NCBI GenBank assembly: GCA_003255065.1
Contig: QAOA01005762.1
Coordinates: 124,001 to 188,000, forward strand
Length of the DNA: 64,000 nucleotides
Source: Cercis canadensis
Taxonomy: Eukaryota; Streptophyta; Magnoliopsida; Fabales; Fabaceae
Direction: 5' to 3'
Shown here: positions 11,150 to 35,501 of the stretch, in pieces
Layout of the letters: each line of letters opens with the position of its first letter
How positions within the stretch are numbered: the stretch's first letter is position 1
Program-made: the position numbers and the translations under genes
Notes under the pieces: model-generated
What the model was told of the DNA's origin: nothing
The model's input: the letters and a program-made list of their open reading frames with translations, nothing else
The model's database searches: none

Positions 11150-11640
11150 ATGTATTGTAGGTTACTATAATTTGGACGAATTTTGAATCATATCCCTATA
11201 ATTTTTTTTTCCTTCTTTTGAAGTTTTTATAATTTAAAATTTTTTTAATTGAGTCTCTACTGTTACCCTCAATTATAATTTCATCAGTTTAGTACTTATA
11301 TAACAAATAATTTATCTATGTGGTAATAAAAGAAGTTGACGTGACGCCAAAGTGATACAAAAATTGTCACTTCATCATCTTTACTAACTTCAACTTTAAG
11401 ATAAAAGATGATAAAGTGATAATTTTTGTGTCACTTTAGTTTCACGTCGACTTTTTTTATTGTCACATAAATAAGCTATTTGCCATATGAGTGCAAAACT
11501 AACGGAGTTATAACTGAGGGTGATGATAGGAACTCAATTAAAAAAAAAATTAAACTATAATGACCTAAAAAAAAAAACTATAAATACCTAATTCAAAATT
11601 TATCTAAATTATAAAAACTTATAATATATTTAAACAAAAA
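11150..11640. mobile_element. Palindromic MITE, family shared with 61315-61815
   Basis: The two halves are inverted copies: the left arm runs TTACTATAATTTGGACGAAT to GTCACTTCATCATC, and the right arm reads back from the GATGATAAAGTGATAA region to TTAAATTATAAAAAC. The arms carry GTTGACGTGACGCC and its inverted counterpart near 11440. There is no coding capacity. A second, diverged copy in the same orientation lies at 61315-61815. Confidence 0.75.
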
Positions 11641-11967
11641 AAAATACAAAAAAAATAAAATTTCTAACATTATACACAGTAATTCTCGTGACTAGTGAAG
11701 ATGCCAGTACACTCCAAAATAATAGCTGCACCTCTTTACTTTTTGTCGGCCGAAGTATAGAATGCATAAAATTCAATTGTACTCACTGATCACTGTCACA
11801 CATTATATACACCGTTACATTAGTTGTGTTTTATGACATAGGATCCAACGGGCCCTAGGACAAGCTATAAATAGCTAGGAGTCTAGGACCTCAAGTGAAA
11901 ATGACCTGTCAGTCATTAGTGACCTACACTACATAGAGTTGAAATTAATTTTCCTGTCATTCCTGCC

Positions 11968-13578
11968 GGCAGTTTGACTGAATTAATGCAATGAAGAAAC
12001 ATATTTACCAAACTAGGGTAGTTTCAAACAATTTTACAAGAATAATGCAGTTTAAAAAAAAAAAAAAAAAGATTCGGAGTGGTGGGGCCCACCGGACGTG
12101 CCAATTGGCTAGTGGCGTGTCTCCAAGCAATATGCCATTTGGCAAACGACATGTCTTCAAGGGACATGCCACTGCTTAGAGTGCCACTTGATAAGTGGCC
12201 AATTTCGCCTATTATATCCTTTTATACGACAAATACTACACTTCATTATCGTCCGAGTTCTATTTGGATCCCGTCAATCCATCTCATTTTGAATTCGATT
12301 TGTAACAAGACAACCTTTCTTCATCAACATCGCGGGGTTAGGGCTAATGTAACTCCTTGTTCGCCATTATATACTCGACCAGTGTAATAAACGAAGATCA
12401 ACATTTTTCTCCTAAATTTAAAATCAAATATGTCATATTTCATGTATAATATACAATAATCATAAATTTATTAAGCTAAATATTAATTTTAGGTACATAT
12501 TTTGTTATAGTTAGTAATCTATAAAAAAAAAAAAACATAAACTACTAAATATTATCAAGCTAACGATAAAATATAAATTAAATATTATCATATATAATTA
12601 CTATATAAATATCATCATACTTTATTTATACTAATATTATTAAATTAATAAAAACAATTATTAAAACTCATCAAATTTAAAATAAATAAGAATAATTATT
12701 AACATTAAGCAATAAAAAAAACATAAACTACTAAATATTATCAAGCTAATGATAAAATATAAATTAAATATTATTATATACAATTGCAATATCATCCTAC
12801 TTTATTTATACTAATATTATTAAATTAATAAGAATAATTATTAAAACTCATCAAACTTAAAATAAATAAGAACAATTATTAACATTAAGCAATAATTAAA
12901 ATTTAAGCATACCTTATAAATTATCGTTCCACAAAAGTTTAAAAAAAAAAAACTAGATAGAACCTTGGCTATCAATCCTTCTCCAGAAAGTGAGCAACCT
13001 TCCTCCTCTGAAAACTCTCTCCTTTGTAGTGTAAGATTTTTGCTGTTTGCTGTGTGAAGCTTGCTCTCCATGGAGGTATTTATAGGGTTTGAACACGCCG
13101 CCAACCAACAAAGTCACGCAATTTCCCCTAACAAAACTTTGGAGGTCAGGAGACAAAATTGGACGCGCCGGTTGCCATTTAGCATGTCTAGTAGGGAGTG
13201 GGGACATGCCAAATGCCTGACGGCATGTGGGACCCACATGAATGGAGAACATCGAGAAAAGACAAGGAAGGACACGCCGTCTGAGCAGTGGCACGTCCCT
13301 TGAAGACGTGCCGTTGGCCAAGTGGCATGTCCCTTGAAGACGTGTCGTTGGCCAAATGGCACGTCCCTTAAAGACATACCGTTTGCCAAATGGCATGTTG
13401 CTTGGAGACGCGCCGTTGGCCAATTGGCATGTCCGGTGGACCCCATACCTCCGAATATGTTTTTTTTTTTTTTTTAATTTTCAAGTATTTAAAAACTGCA
13501 TTATTCTTGTAAAATTGTTTGAAACTACCCTAGTTTGATAAATATGTTTCTCCACTGCATTAATTCGGTCAAAGTGCC
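11968..13578. mobile_element. 1.6-kb non-autonomous long-TIR element
   Basis: The termini are GGCAGTTTGACTGAATTAAT (left) and, inverted, GGCACTTTGACCGAATTAAT (right). The inverted homology extends over about 200 bp, with indels in the A-tract. The element is bounded by a perfect 8-bp direct repeat TTCCTGCC at 11960-11967 and 13579-13586. Long TIRs suggest a Mutator-like element, but an 8-bp duplication also fits hAT. The interior holds a directly duplicated AT-rich block (12526-12713 and 12714-12900) and a minus-strand TATA box (CTATAAATA at about 13079-13087) facing a short open frame. No transposase is visible. Confidence 0.8.
13290..13440. repeat. 34-bp subterminal tandem repeat (about 4.5 units)
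   Basis: Four 34-bp units of the type GTGGCACGTCCCTTGAAGAC followed by GTGCCGTTGGCCAA stand in tandem beside the right terminus. Two inverted units stand beside the left terminus (about 12098-12170). Each unit contains a short inverted pair (GGCACGTC / GACGTGCC). Subterminal arrays like this are usual transposase-binding platforms. The frames reading through them (12953-13446) give repetitive Met-Pro-Phe-Gly-type peptides and are artefacts. Confidence 0.85.
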
Positions 13579-14480
13579 TTCCTGCCACAAACTAAAATGC
13601 CCTTCAACTATCAACTTAGTATGTATACTAGAAGAAATTATTTAATATTATAAGTGATATTTATATTATATATAAAATTAATAATACTTTTTATTTTATT
13701 TTATTCATTTTATTTAACAAATATGTGAGTCTAATAAAATAGACGGAATAAATCACCTCAATAATTAGTTATACTTATAGTATGAATATTACTTGGAGTA
13801 TTAAATAATTAGATGTGTAAAAATTTATAATTATTATGTTTAATATATGATTATGATGATTAGTCAAAAATAGAATAATTATATATTTTATACATAATAA
13901 TCACATAGTTTAAAGAATATTTTGATTATTTTACTCTACCATGAATTATAGAAGAATTAATTCTAACTTTTCACAATAAAGATTTATTTTTTTAATTTTT
14001 TTCCTCATTGGGTTACATTATGGAATTTTTCTTTGACTGTTTTAAGAAGAAATTTTTGGTAATTTTTATAATTTGATATTTATATACGTTAATTATTCAA
14101 TTTCACAAATTAAATGATACTGGTATTATCCTCTTCAAGATATATAAGTTTGGTATTAAACGTAAAGTCGTAGCTTTTCGAGGTTTCCACTACAGCCGCT
14201 TTATCCGAATTTACAATCTGACATAGTAGATCATCACTCGAATGTTCCAACCAATTTTTTAAGAAAAGGAGACACATAGGCTGTCCTCAGTCCCCTCCAT
14301 AACACGCCACTGCACTGAGGGGTCGCATTCCCATTCTATGATTCGTTAGATTACTAATTTACTAGTCAACTAAGCAAAACAGCGGATACTTCAAGATCCC
14401 AAATCCTAGCCTTTTTACAAATACTCTCCCCTTTCTGTCTCTCTTCTTCTATGCATATCTTCTGTATTGAGTTTTCAATA
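13579..14480. other. AT-rich upstream region of the acyl-activating enzyme gene
   Basis: Non-coding; the stretch 13620-14160 is very AT-rich. The last 250 bp become GC-richer and pyrimidine-rich (CTCTCCCCTTTCTGTCTCTCTTCTTC just before the start), as in plant 5' leaders. No clear TATA box was identified. Confidence 0.5.
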
Positions 14481-27495
<13,015 letters not shown>

Positions 27496-27742
27496 ACTAC
27501 CTACCACCAATGGTATCATACAATACAAGGACAAGAAAGAGAGTTTGAGTGTATTCTATGTTATGTCAGTGAACTAAAATTTTAAATCCTTGACCGATTA
27601 AGTATCGAATGGTAAATGCAGTTCACCATATTAAAACATGCTTGTGTAATTACTCCGAAGCTTCTGGTATTAACTGAGAATAGTGCCTATGAACTCAAGT
27701 CAGAATGTTCGCTACATAGATGCTGATACAATGTGGTTGAAG

Positions 27743-27748
27743 AATAAA
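27743..27748 (+). terminator. Polyadenylation signal candidate (AATAAA)
   Basis: AATAAA lies 248 bp after the stop codon of the acyl-activating enzyme gene, in a plausible 3' UTR. Confidence 0.4.
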
Positions 27749-27799
27749 GAATGGTTAGGGAGAAATGGGATCTGTATTTAGAAATAAAGTGACTATGCT

Positions 27800-29355
27800 G
27801 GTATGACAATGTTCTTCTTGATATGAGCTTTCTGAAAGTTGCTGAGGCATTTGCTTTGGGGGACTTTGATACTCAGCAAAATGCAGGAACAGTTGAAATG
27901 TAGTAATCTTAGTGTTTGGAATTGCACCAATTATATATATATATAAATCTATGTTGAAATCAATTCCTTTATTCACTGTCTTGTTTCATTTTGGAATTCC
28001 TGCTCCTTTTCAGGAATGGATTAAGTAACATAGGTCACCATTAGCAGCTTAATAACTCCAATGAGTTCAATATAAGTGGGGAAAGTTTGTTTGACAAACA
28101 AAGACCAAACCTTTTTGACTTTTTCCCCCCATCTCTGAGGCAACTAAGTGCTATAGTTTTCTGTTTTGTATCTATTATCTCAAGGGGGGAAAAAAGAACT
28201 CAGCTACACAAGGGGAGGGAGTGAAATTTAAAATCCCGTGATGTATAGTTTGTGATGAAATCAACTACTAGTAAGAGAAGTATACATGTGGTTATTCTGT
28301 TTATATATGTAGTTATTATGTTTATATATGGAGTTATTTCATTTATATTTGAATATAATAACAATATATGTGAACAAAATAACCACGTAATAATCAGAGA
28401 TATTTTAGTTANATAACCACGTAATAACCAGAGATATTTTAGTTATGGTGCACTAAGCACCACCTTAGAGGTGCCTTTGGCACTATTTGGGAAATATTCG
28501 CATGTTCTCAAACCTGGGAATCATAAACTATATTTTTATATGGAAACTTTTAGATAATCAAACTTTGCTAGCTGAACTTTTACATTGGTCCTGCCATTAA
28601 CCCAATCAGATTTTCATACTATATTTGTGCCTTTTCTCTTTTCTTTACAGCTGGGTTATGGGCCATTTATCTATTAAGCTTTGTTGTTCTTCTGCCTAAA
28701 AACAATAACCCCATGAAAGAACACCAAAACGCTTGGGGACAAATCGGAAGGAAGATTGCTGCAAGACTGAAATATTCAGTAGGAATGCCTTTGGATTGAG
28801 AAACAGTCTTAAAAAAAGTGTTTCAGTTGAAAAAAAAAAAAATTTATCATGTTTAAATGAGCTTCTTATAAGTTNAAAAAAATTATCATGTTTAAATGAG
28901 CTTCTTATAAGTTTAAAAGTATTTATTGAGTTGAAATTGAGGCTTTTAGAGAATCCAAAAAAAGAAAGCTTCTGCAACTTTATCGAAATACAACCTAAAT
29001 TGCAAATCTGAGTATATTGGAAGAGAGATTGTTGAAATTTTCACTGCGGATTCTATACTTGAAGATTTTGTTGCTTCAAAAGAACGTCATCTACAATTTC
29101 AGGTATGTAGTTCTTCTTTAATTATATTTTAGACTTTTTTAATTATAGGTTTAATTGTAATTTTGGTCCTCTTATTTTAACAATTTAGACTTTTTAGTCT
29201 CATTTCTTTAAAAATAAATTATTGAGTCCATCTATATTCATAAAATATATAATTTTNTAAAGTAAATTATATTTATATTTTAAAAAATATAAAAATTACA
29301 TATGCTTGTCATGTCAGTGTAGTATGACATACTTATGTAGTATCATAGAATCTCG
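27800..29355. other. Intergenic with two N-joined short duplications
   Basis: No gene is supported. Sequence on either side of the single Ns at 28412 and 28875 is directly repeated (about 33-37 bp each), which indicates contig joining rather than biology. 29140-29330 resembles one arm of an AT-rich MITE (TTTAATTGTAATTTTGGTCC). Confidence 0.5.
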
Positions 29356-29357
29356 TT

Positions 29358-29798
29358 TATTTAAAGGTTTTAGTTAGGCTACACCTCTTTTTAGGAGCTG
29401 TAGCATTACCGACCCCCTTATTGAGGAACTTTTGGTGGGACCAAAGGTTAAATTTAGTGTCATTGTAAAGATCTTAAAGAATTAAGTCACACAGTATGTA
29501 AAAAAATATACAGTTTCTTATAAAATACAAGAATGATAATATAGAAAAACGTATGAAAAAAAAATTAATTTTTGCCAAAAAAATAAAATTTGCATGTTTT
29601 TCTATATCATGTCATTTTTGTATTTTATAAGAAACTATATGTTTTGTCATATACTGTGTGATTCAATATTTTGAGATCTTCACAACGACACTAAATTTAT
29701 TTGGTGGGTCCTATCAAAATTCATCCAATTGAATAAGAAGGTAGAACTACCCTCTCATTTTTTGTAATTGTAGCACAACAATTACCTTATTTAAAATT
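29358..29798. mobile_element. Foldback MITE (copy in duplication 1)
   Basis: The arms are inverted copies: TTAAATTTAGTGTCATTGTA against TAGTGTCGTTGTGAAGATCT read from the right, with CATGTTTTTCTATATCATG-type sequence at the centre. The outer arms are more diverged. There is no coding region. A paralogous copy lies at 36768-37205. Confidence 0.7.
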
Positions 29799-29879
29799 TA
29801 GTAGTATGTATGAATATCTAAGATTCAAAACCAAAGAATCCATTATAAGGAATTAAAAAAGGACATCTCTTGCCAATTA

Positions 29880-30130
29880 GGCTATAAATCAGTTGGTCAC
29901 AAGGCTCTCATCGCAAGAAGAGAGTCTTGTGTTTAAGACCTCTTATTGACAAAATGAGGGTCTCAAAGCGCTCCATCACACAAAGCTACAATTGTAAGTG
30001 CTTTGATAGTGGGACCCTTGGAGCAGGGATGACTCGTCCCAGGTTTGATTAGTCTAACGTCATCCAAATGTTGGAGTTGGGCCCTAGTTCCTAAGTTATT
30101 AAAATAAAAATAAAAATTGAAAAAAAAAAA
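29880..30130 (+). mobile_element. SINE (tRNA-related head, A-rich tail)
   Basis: The head GGCTATAAATCAGTTGGTCA followed 30 bp later by GTGTTTAAGACCTC matches the spacing of polymerase III A and B boxes. The tail is AAATAAAAATAAAAATTGAAAAAAAAAAA. A duplicated copy at 37290-37515 has lost most of the tail. Confidence 0.65.
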
Positions 30131-30720
30131 GATGTCCCAACTCGCAATCTGATAAAATAATCTTGCATATCCATTTACAACTAAGCAGGAAAATAAAATA
30201 TTATTCAATGTTAATCACATCTTTCAATTGCCAAGACCCAAAGTTTAAAAGTTGGTGTGCCTTATATTGTAGCTTTTGTGCAAATTGTAATACTTTTAAG
30301 GGTCAAATATAAAACAATCTAAAAATTTTAAAGGGGCTACATCAAATTATTCTTAAATTATATTGCTAAATATAAAAATTTTAAAAGTTCAGACGAATAA
30401 ACAAAATGAAACATTGAAAAAGTACTGCAAGGGAGTAAAGGTAACGCTATTAGATGTAGGACGAAATCCAAGAATTAAAATAAGAGATGTATCTAATCCT
30501 CTATTGGGCAAATTGACGTAAATAATACATATTTGTAAATTATTTACGTAAAAGGGACAGTTTCTAAACTATTTATTTAAAAGAAATAGTTTTAAATATT
30601 TTATTATTTTCTATACGTAAGGGAAAATATGCTATATATAAATATAACGTCTATGAACTGAAAACGCTATATGATATGTCAAGATAAAACATGTTTACTG
30701 TTTAAAAAAACAAAAAAAAT

Positions 30721-31440
30721 ATTGTTTAAAAAATAAACACGACATAACCTATAAAGCGTGCTCTAATAGAACATGTTTTATACCTTAAAACATGTTTTAA
30801 TAGAACACGCATTAAGTCAAGTATAAGCTATTAAGAAGGTAAGCATAATGTTGACCAAATTCTTCTTAGAAATTACACGTAAAGGGAATAATTGAGGTGG
30901 TATTGTCAATGCCAGTCCCTTTACATGTGGCCCCTTTTGGAGAAATTGAGCTCTCAATAAAACTTATTTCTTTCCTAGATTTACGATTTAATGCACCATG
31001 TTATTTGTGCCTTACCTTCAAGCTAGCCATCATTCTAAGTATAGGTGGGAAAATAGGCTGGACTAAATTTGCTTGATTTTATTCGAGCCAACAAACTGCT
31101 GGTCCAGCTTGGCCCTCTACAGGAAACGGGCCTAAATGAGCTGACTCATTTTTTTTAATTATTTTTATTTGTAATTAGACTAAAATCTAATAAAAATTTA
31201 AGTTTTTTTTTTAGTGATTTTAGTTAAATTACTAATTAATCTAATTAAACAAAACAATATATGTATAAAATAATAAATAAAATTAAAACAAAGAATTAAA
31301 GATGTATTAAAAAAAAGCATATAAGAGTAAATTTAAAATAAAGATGTATAAGTAACTAAAAAAAATTATAATAGTACATACTTTAAAGTTAAAAAATACA
31401 TACTAATATAATTTAATAGTCTTTCCTTAAAAAAAAAAAA
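30721..31440 (+). repeat. Internal unit X, copy 1 (cut by gap)
   Basis: About 720 bp almost identical to 31518-32240 (roughly six substitutions seen) and more diverged from 33080-33820. It includes a hairpin (30755-30809), a segment with CCTTTACATGTGGCCCC, and the start of a hAT-type insertion. It ends in a poly(A) run at the 67-N gap. Confidence 0.85.
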
Positions 31441-31450
31441 AAAAAAAAAA

Positions 31451-31517
31451 NNNNNNNNNNNNNNNNNNNNNNNNNNNNNNNNNNNNNNNNNNNNNNNNNN
31501 NNNNNNNNNNNNNNNNN
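31451..31517. other. Assembly gap (67 N)
   Basis: A run of 67 unknown bases. The sequence after it repeats what stood 730 bp before it, so the gap size and the existence of two separate units here are uncertain. Confidence 0.95.
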
Positions 31518-31836
31518 ATTGTTTAAAAAATAAACACGACATAACCTATAAAGCGTGCTCTAATAGAACATGTTTTATACCTTAAAACATGTTTTAATAG
31601 AACACGCATTAAGTCAAGTATAAGCTATTAAGAAGGTAAGCATAATGTTGACCAAATTCTTCTTAGAAATTACACGTAAAGGGAATAATTGAGGTGGTAT
31701 TGTCAATGCCAGTCCCTTTACATGTGGCCCCTTTTGGAGAAATTGAGCTCTCAATAAAACTTATTTCTTTCCTAGATTTACGATTTAATGCACCATGTTG
31801 TTTGTGCCTTACCTTCAAGCTAGCCATCATTCTAAG

Positions 31837-32408
31837 TATAGGTGGGAAAATAGGCTGGGCTAAATTTGCTTGATTTTATTCGAGCCAACAAACTGCTGGT
31901 CCAGCTTGGCCCTCTACAGGAAACGGGCCTAAATGGGCCGACTCATTTTTTTTAATTATTTTTATTTGTAATTAGACTAAAATCTAATAAAAATTTCAGT
32001 TTTTTTTTAGTGATTTTAGTTAAATTACTAATTAATCTAATTAAACAAAACAATATATGTATAAAATAATAAATAAAATTAAAACAAAGAATTAAAGACG
32101 TATTAAAAAAAAGCATATAAGAGTAAATTTAAAATAAAGATGTATAAGTAACTAAAAAAAATTATAATAGTACATACTTTAAAGTTAAAAAATACATACT
32201 AATATAATTTAATAGTCTTTCCTTAAAAAAAAAAAAAAAAAAGTCAACTCGGCCCGAACCCGAACGGGCCATGAGCCAAAATCCGGCCGTGCCAAATTGG
32301 CTTGGTTTTATCTAGGTTGAGATATTTAGAACTCAACCCTACCTTTTTTTTTTTTTTTTTTTGGCCCAAACTGATCAACTTATCAAGCTTAGCCCATTTC
32401 CCACCTCT
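31837..32408. mobile_element. hAT-type non-autonomous insertion (copy 2)
   Basis: The termini are TATAGGTGGGAAA (left) and, inverted, TAGAGGTGGGAAA (right). The element is flanked on both sides by ATTCTAAG, a perfect 8-bp duplication as expected for hAT. GC-rich arms (GAGCCAAC, GGCCCGAACCCGAACGGGCC) enclose AT-rich DNA. A further copy at the corresponding place in the third unit (33400-33990) has the same flanks; the first copy (31040 onward) is cut by the gap. The insertion therefore preceded amplification of the host unit. Confidence 0.75.
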
Positions 32409-33028
32409 AATTCTAAGCAATATCTGCACTATTTGTTAAAAAAGAACACTTAGAGAAATTTATTGTACTGACATATGAAAAGTCACCAAGAATTAGAAAT
32501 AATTGAATTTACATCGCAATTAGATAAGTCAAGCAATTGAAAAGGATAATGACCAAAGCCTAGCACATTTCTCCACCTCTAATTCTAAGCAATATCTGCA
32601 CTTTTTGTTAAAGAATAACACTTAGAGAAATTTATTGTACTGACATATGAAAAGTCACCAAGAATTAGAAATAATAATTGAATTTACATCGCAATTAGAT
32701 AAGTCAAGCAATTGAAAAGGACAATGACCAAAGCCTGCCACATTTCTCCACCTCTAATTCTAAGCAATATCTGACCTATTTGTTAAAAAAACAACTTAGA
32801 GAAAGTTATTGTACTGACATATGAAAAATCACCAAGAATTAGAAATAATAATTGAATTTACATTGCAATTAGATAAGTCAAGCAATTGAAAAGGACAATG
32901 ACCAAAGCTTGGCACATTTCTCCACCTCTAATTCTAAGCAATATATGCCCTATTTGTTAAAAAATAACACTTAGAGAAATTTATTGTACTGACATATGAA
33001 AAGTCACCAAGAATTAGAAATAATAATT
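32401..33028. repeat. 172-175-bp tandem array (about 3.6 units)
   Basis: Units begin CCACCTCTAATTCTAAGCAA at 32401, 32573, 32748 and 32922. Each contains TTATTGTACTGACATATGAA and AGTCACCAAGAATTAG. Every unit starts with the terminal bases of the hAT insertion, so the array was built from the junction between that insertion and its flank. Confidence 0.9.
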
Positions 33029-33029
33029 G

Positions 33030-33830
33030 AAAACGCTATATGATATGTCAAGATAAAAGCATGTTTAATGTTTAAAAAATATATATTTTTTAAAAAAATA
33101 AACACGACATAACCTATAAAGCGTGTTTTAATAGAACACGTTTTATACCTTAAAACGTGTTTTAATAGAACACGCATTAAGTCAAGTATCAGCTATTAAG
33201 AAGGTAAGCACAATGTTGACCAAATTCTTCTTAGAAATTACACGTAAAGGGAATAATTGAGGTGGTATTGCCAGTGTCAGTCCCTTTACATGTGGCCCCT
33301 TTTGGAGAAATTGAGCTCTCAATAAAACTTATTTCTTTCCTAGATTTAGGATTTAAGGCACCATGTTGTTTATGTCTTACCTTCAAGCTAGCCATCATTC
33401 TAAGTATAGGTGGGAAACAGGCTGAGCCAAATTTGCTCGATTTTATTCTGGCCAGCAAACTGCTGGTCCAGCCTGGCCCTACACGGGCAACGGGTCTAAA
33501 CGGGCTGGCTCACTTTTTTTTAATTATTTTTATTTGTAATTAGACTAAAATCTAATAAAAATTTAATTTTTTTTCTTTAGTGATTTTAGTTAAATTACTA
33601 ATTAATCTAATTAAAATTAAAACAAAACAATATATGTATAAAATAATAAATAAAATTAAAACAAAGAATTAAAGACATATAAAAAAAATGCATGTAAGTG
33701 TAAATTTAAAATAAAGATGTATAAGTAACTAAAAAAAATTATAATAGTACATACTTTAAAGTTTAAAGTTAAAAAACACATACTAATATGATTTGATAGT
33801 CTTTCCTTAAAAAAAAAAANAAAAAAAAAG
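33030..33830 (+). repeat. Internal unit X, copy 3
   Basis: Repeats 30650-31440 from AAAACGCTATATGATATGTC onward, with scattered substitutions and small indels, including its own hAT-type insertion starting at 33400. A minus-strand open frame here (33231-33458) is not conserved as open in the other copies and is not recognised. Confidence 0.8.
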
Positions 33831-33981
33831 GTCAATTCGGCCCAAGCCCGAACGGGCCATGAGCCAAAATCGGGCTGTGCCAAATTGGCCTGGTTTTATT
33901 TAAGCTGAGATATTTAGAACTCGGCTCTACTTTCTTTTTTTAGGCCAAAATTGATCAACCCATTGAGCTGAACTCATTTCC

Positions 33982-34486
33982 CCACCTCTAATTCTAAGCA
34001 ATATCTGCACTATTTGTTAAAAAATAACACTTAGAGAAATTTATTGTACTGACATATGAAAAGTCACCAAGAATTAGAAATAATAATTGAATTTACATTG
34101 CAATTAGATAAGTCAAGCAATTGAAAAGGACAATGACCAAAGCCTGGCACATTTTTCAACCTCTAATTCTAAGCAATATCTGCACTATTTGTTAAAAAAT
34201 AACACTTAGAGAAATTTATTGTACTGACATATGAAAAGTCACCAAGAATTAGAAATAATAATTGAATTTACATCGCAATTAGATAAGTCAAGCAATTGAA
34301 AAGGACAATGACCAAAGCCTGGCACATTTTTCAACCTCTAATTCTAAGCAATATCTGCACTATTTGTTAAAAAATAACACTTAGAGAAATTTATTGTACT
34401 GACATTTGAAAAGTCACCAAGAATTAGAAATAATAATTGAATTTACATTGCAATTAGATAAGTCAAGCAATTGAAAAAGGGCAATG
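33982..34486. repeat. 175-bp tandem array (about 2.9 units)
   Basis: Second array of the same unit, beginning at 33982, 34157 and 34332, again directly after the right end of a hAT-type insertion. Units 2 and 3 share the variant TTTTTCAACCTC, showing local homogenisation. Confidence 0.9.
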
Positions 34487-34644
34487 ACCAAAGAAGAGTG
34501 ACAAAAAAAAAAAAAACCTTTGGCATATTCTGACTTTTCATGACTATTTTGAAATATATGCACTTGGAAAAGAAAAAGGGAAATTTCCATCACAGTACTC
34601 TTTTTTCCTTCAACCCACCCTTTGCTTATCCTGGTTTGAGCTCA

Positions 34645-34813
34645 TATGTCAGTACTTTGCTTAATGCGTGTTCTATTAGAACACGTTATAGCCAAAATAA
34701 ATACAAAATAAAATGTGTGACATTTTATCTATGTCAGTACTTGGCTTAATGCGTGTTCTATTAGAACACGTTATAGCCAAAATAAATACAAAATAAAATG
34801 TGTCACATTTTAT
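34645..34813. repeat. 85-bp tandem duplication with palindrome
   Basis: Two near-identical 85-bp units (34645-34728, 34729-34813), each containing the palindrome CGTGTTCTATTAGAACACG. They form the inner part of the right terminal inverted repeat of the Mutator-like element. Confidence 0.85.
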
Positions 34814-35322
34814 CTTGTAAAACGTATTTTACTAGAATACGTTTTATAGATTATAACGTATTTATTTTTGAAAAAATATTTTTTTTTTATTTTTTTAAAT
34901 AATAAATATATTTTATAATATTTTTAGTTTATAGACATTATATTTATGTATAACGTATTCTCTTTTACATATAAAAAATAATAAAATATTTAAAATTATT
35001 TCTTTTAAATAAATAATTTAAAAACCTTCTTTTTTATATAAATAATTTATAAATATATATTATTTAAGTCAATTTTTTCATCTAGTGTCCAAATCCATTA
35101 AAAATCCTATCATTGATGTCTTAGTAGTCAACGACGATACGTAGCAAGATATGAAGTGTTGAAGGACGTGAGCTACACCATTCAGTAGTCAATCTTATCT
35201 CCTCGCGAGGACGTGAGATTCATCCTCCTGGACATAATATAATATGAACCAAATCTAAAATTGATGACAAAATACAAACGACAACTGAGATACCATTCGG
35301 CCACGTTTAATGCCACTCTATG

Positions 35323-35501
35323 GGATTTGGATCCAGTCATGTCACTTGAGTCATGTTGCATAGATCTGAGCCGTCCATTTCATTAAAGCTCATTTCAACC
35401 ATTAAATATTAATGTGTTTTAATGGTTGAAATGACCTTAAATAGAATAGACGGCTTAGATCTAAGCAACATGACTCAAGTTAACATGACTGGATCTCTTC
35501 C
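35323..35501. mobile_element. 179-bp palindromic MITE with 10-bp target duplication
   Basis: The arms GGATTTGGATCCAGTCATGT and, inverted, GGAAGAGATCCAGTCATGTT continue as near-perfect inverted copies almost to the centre. CCACTCTATG stands directly on both sides (35313-35322 and 35502-35511). The size of the duplication suggests a Mutator-type MITE. It sits about 180 bp upstream of the truncated SBP exon in copy 1 and is absent from copy 2. Confidence 0.88.

Larger units (their letters stand above)
30507..35078. mobile_element. 4.6-kb non-autonomous Mutator-like element
   Basis: The long terminal inverted repeats begin GGCAAATTGACGTAAATAAT (left) and, inverted, AAAAAATTGACTTAAATAAT (right). 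Homology continues about 150 bp and resumes at the inner ATAGAACACGCATTAAG motif. The flanks CCTCTATTG (30498-30506) and CATCTAGTG (35079-35087) are a 9-bp duplication with two differences, and the paralogous empty site reads CATCTACTG at 37884-37892. The interior is three copies of one unit, hAT-derived insertions and two minisatellite arrays; no transposase frame is seen. 67 unknown bases lie within it. Confidence 0.8.

Noticed and set aside
12953-13446. Overlapping 110- and 156-codon open frames in the long-TIR element
   Set aside because: They read through the 34-bp repeats in two frames and give repetitive peptides; no domain. Treated as artefacts of GC-rich repeats.
33231-33458. 75-codon minus frame inside the Mutator-like element, considered as captured host coding DNA
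   Set aside because: The two sister copies of the unit have stops and no recognisable domain was found; conservation is at DNA level only.
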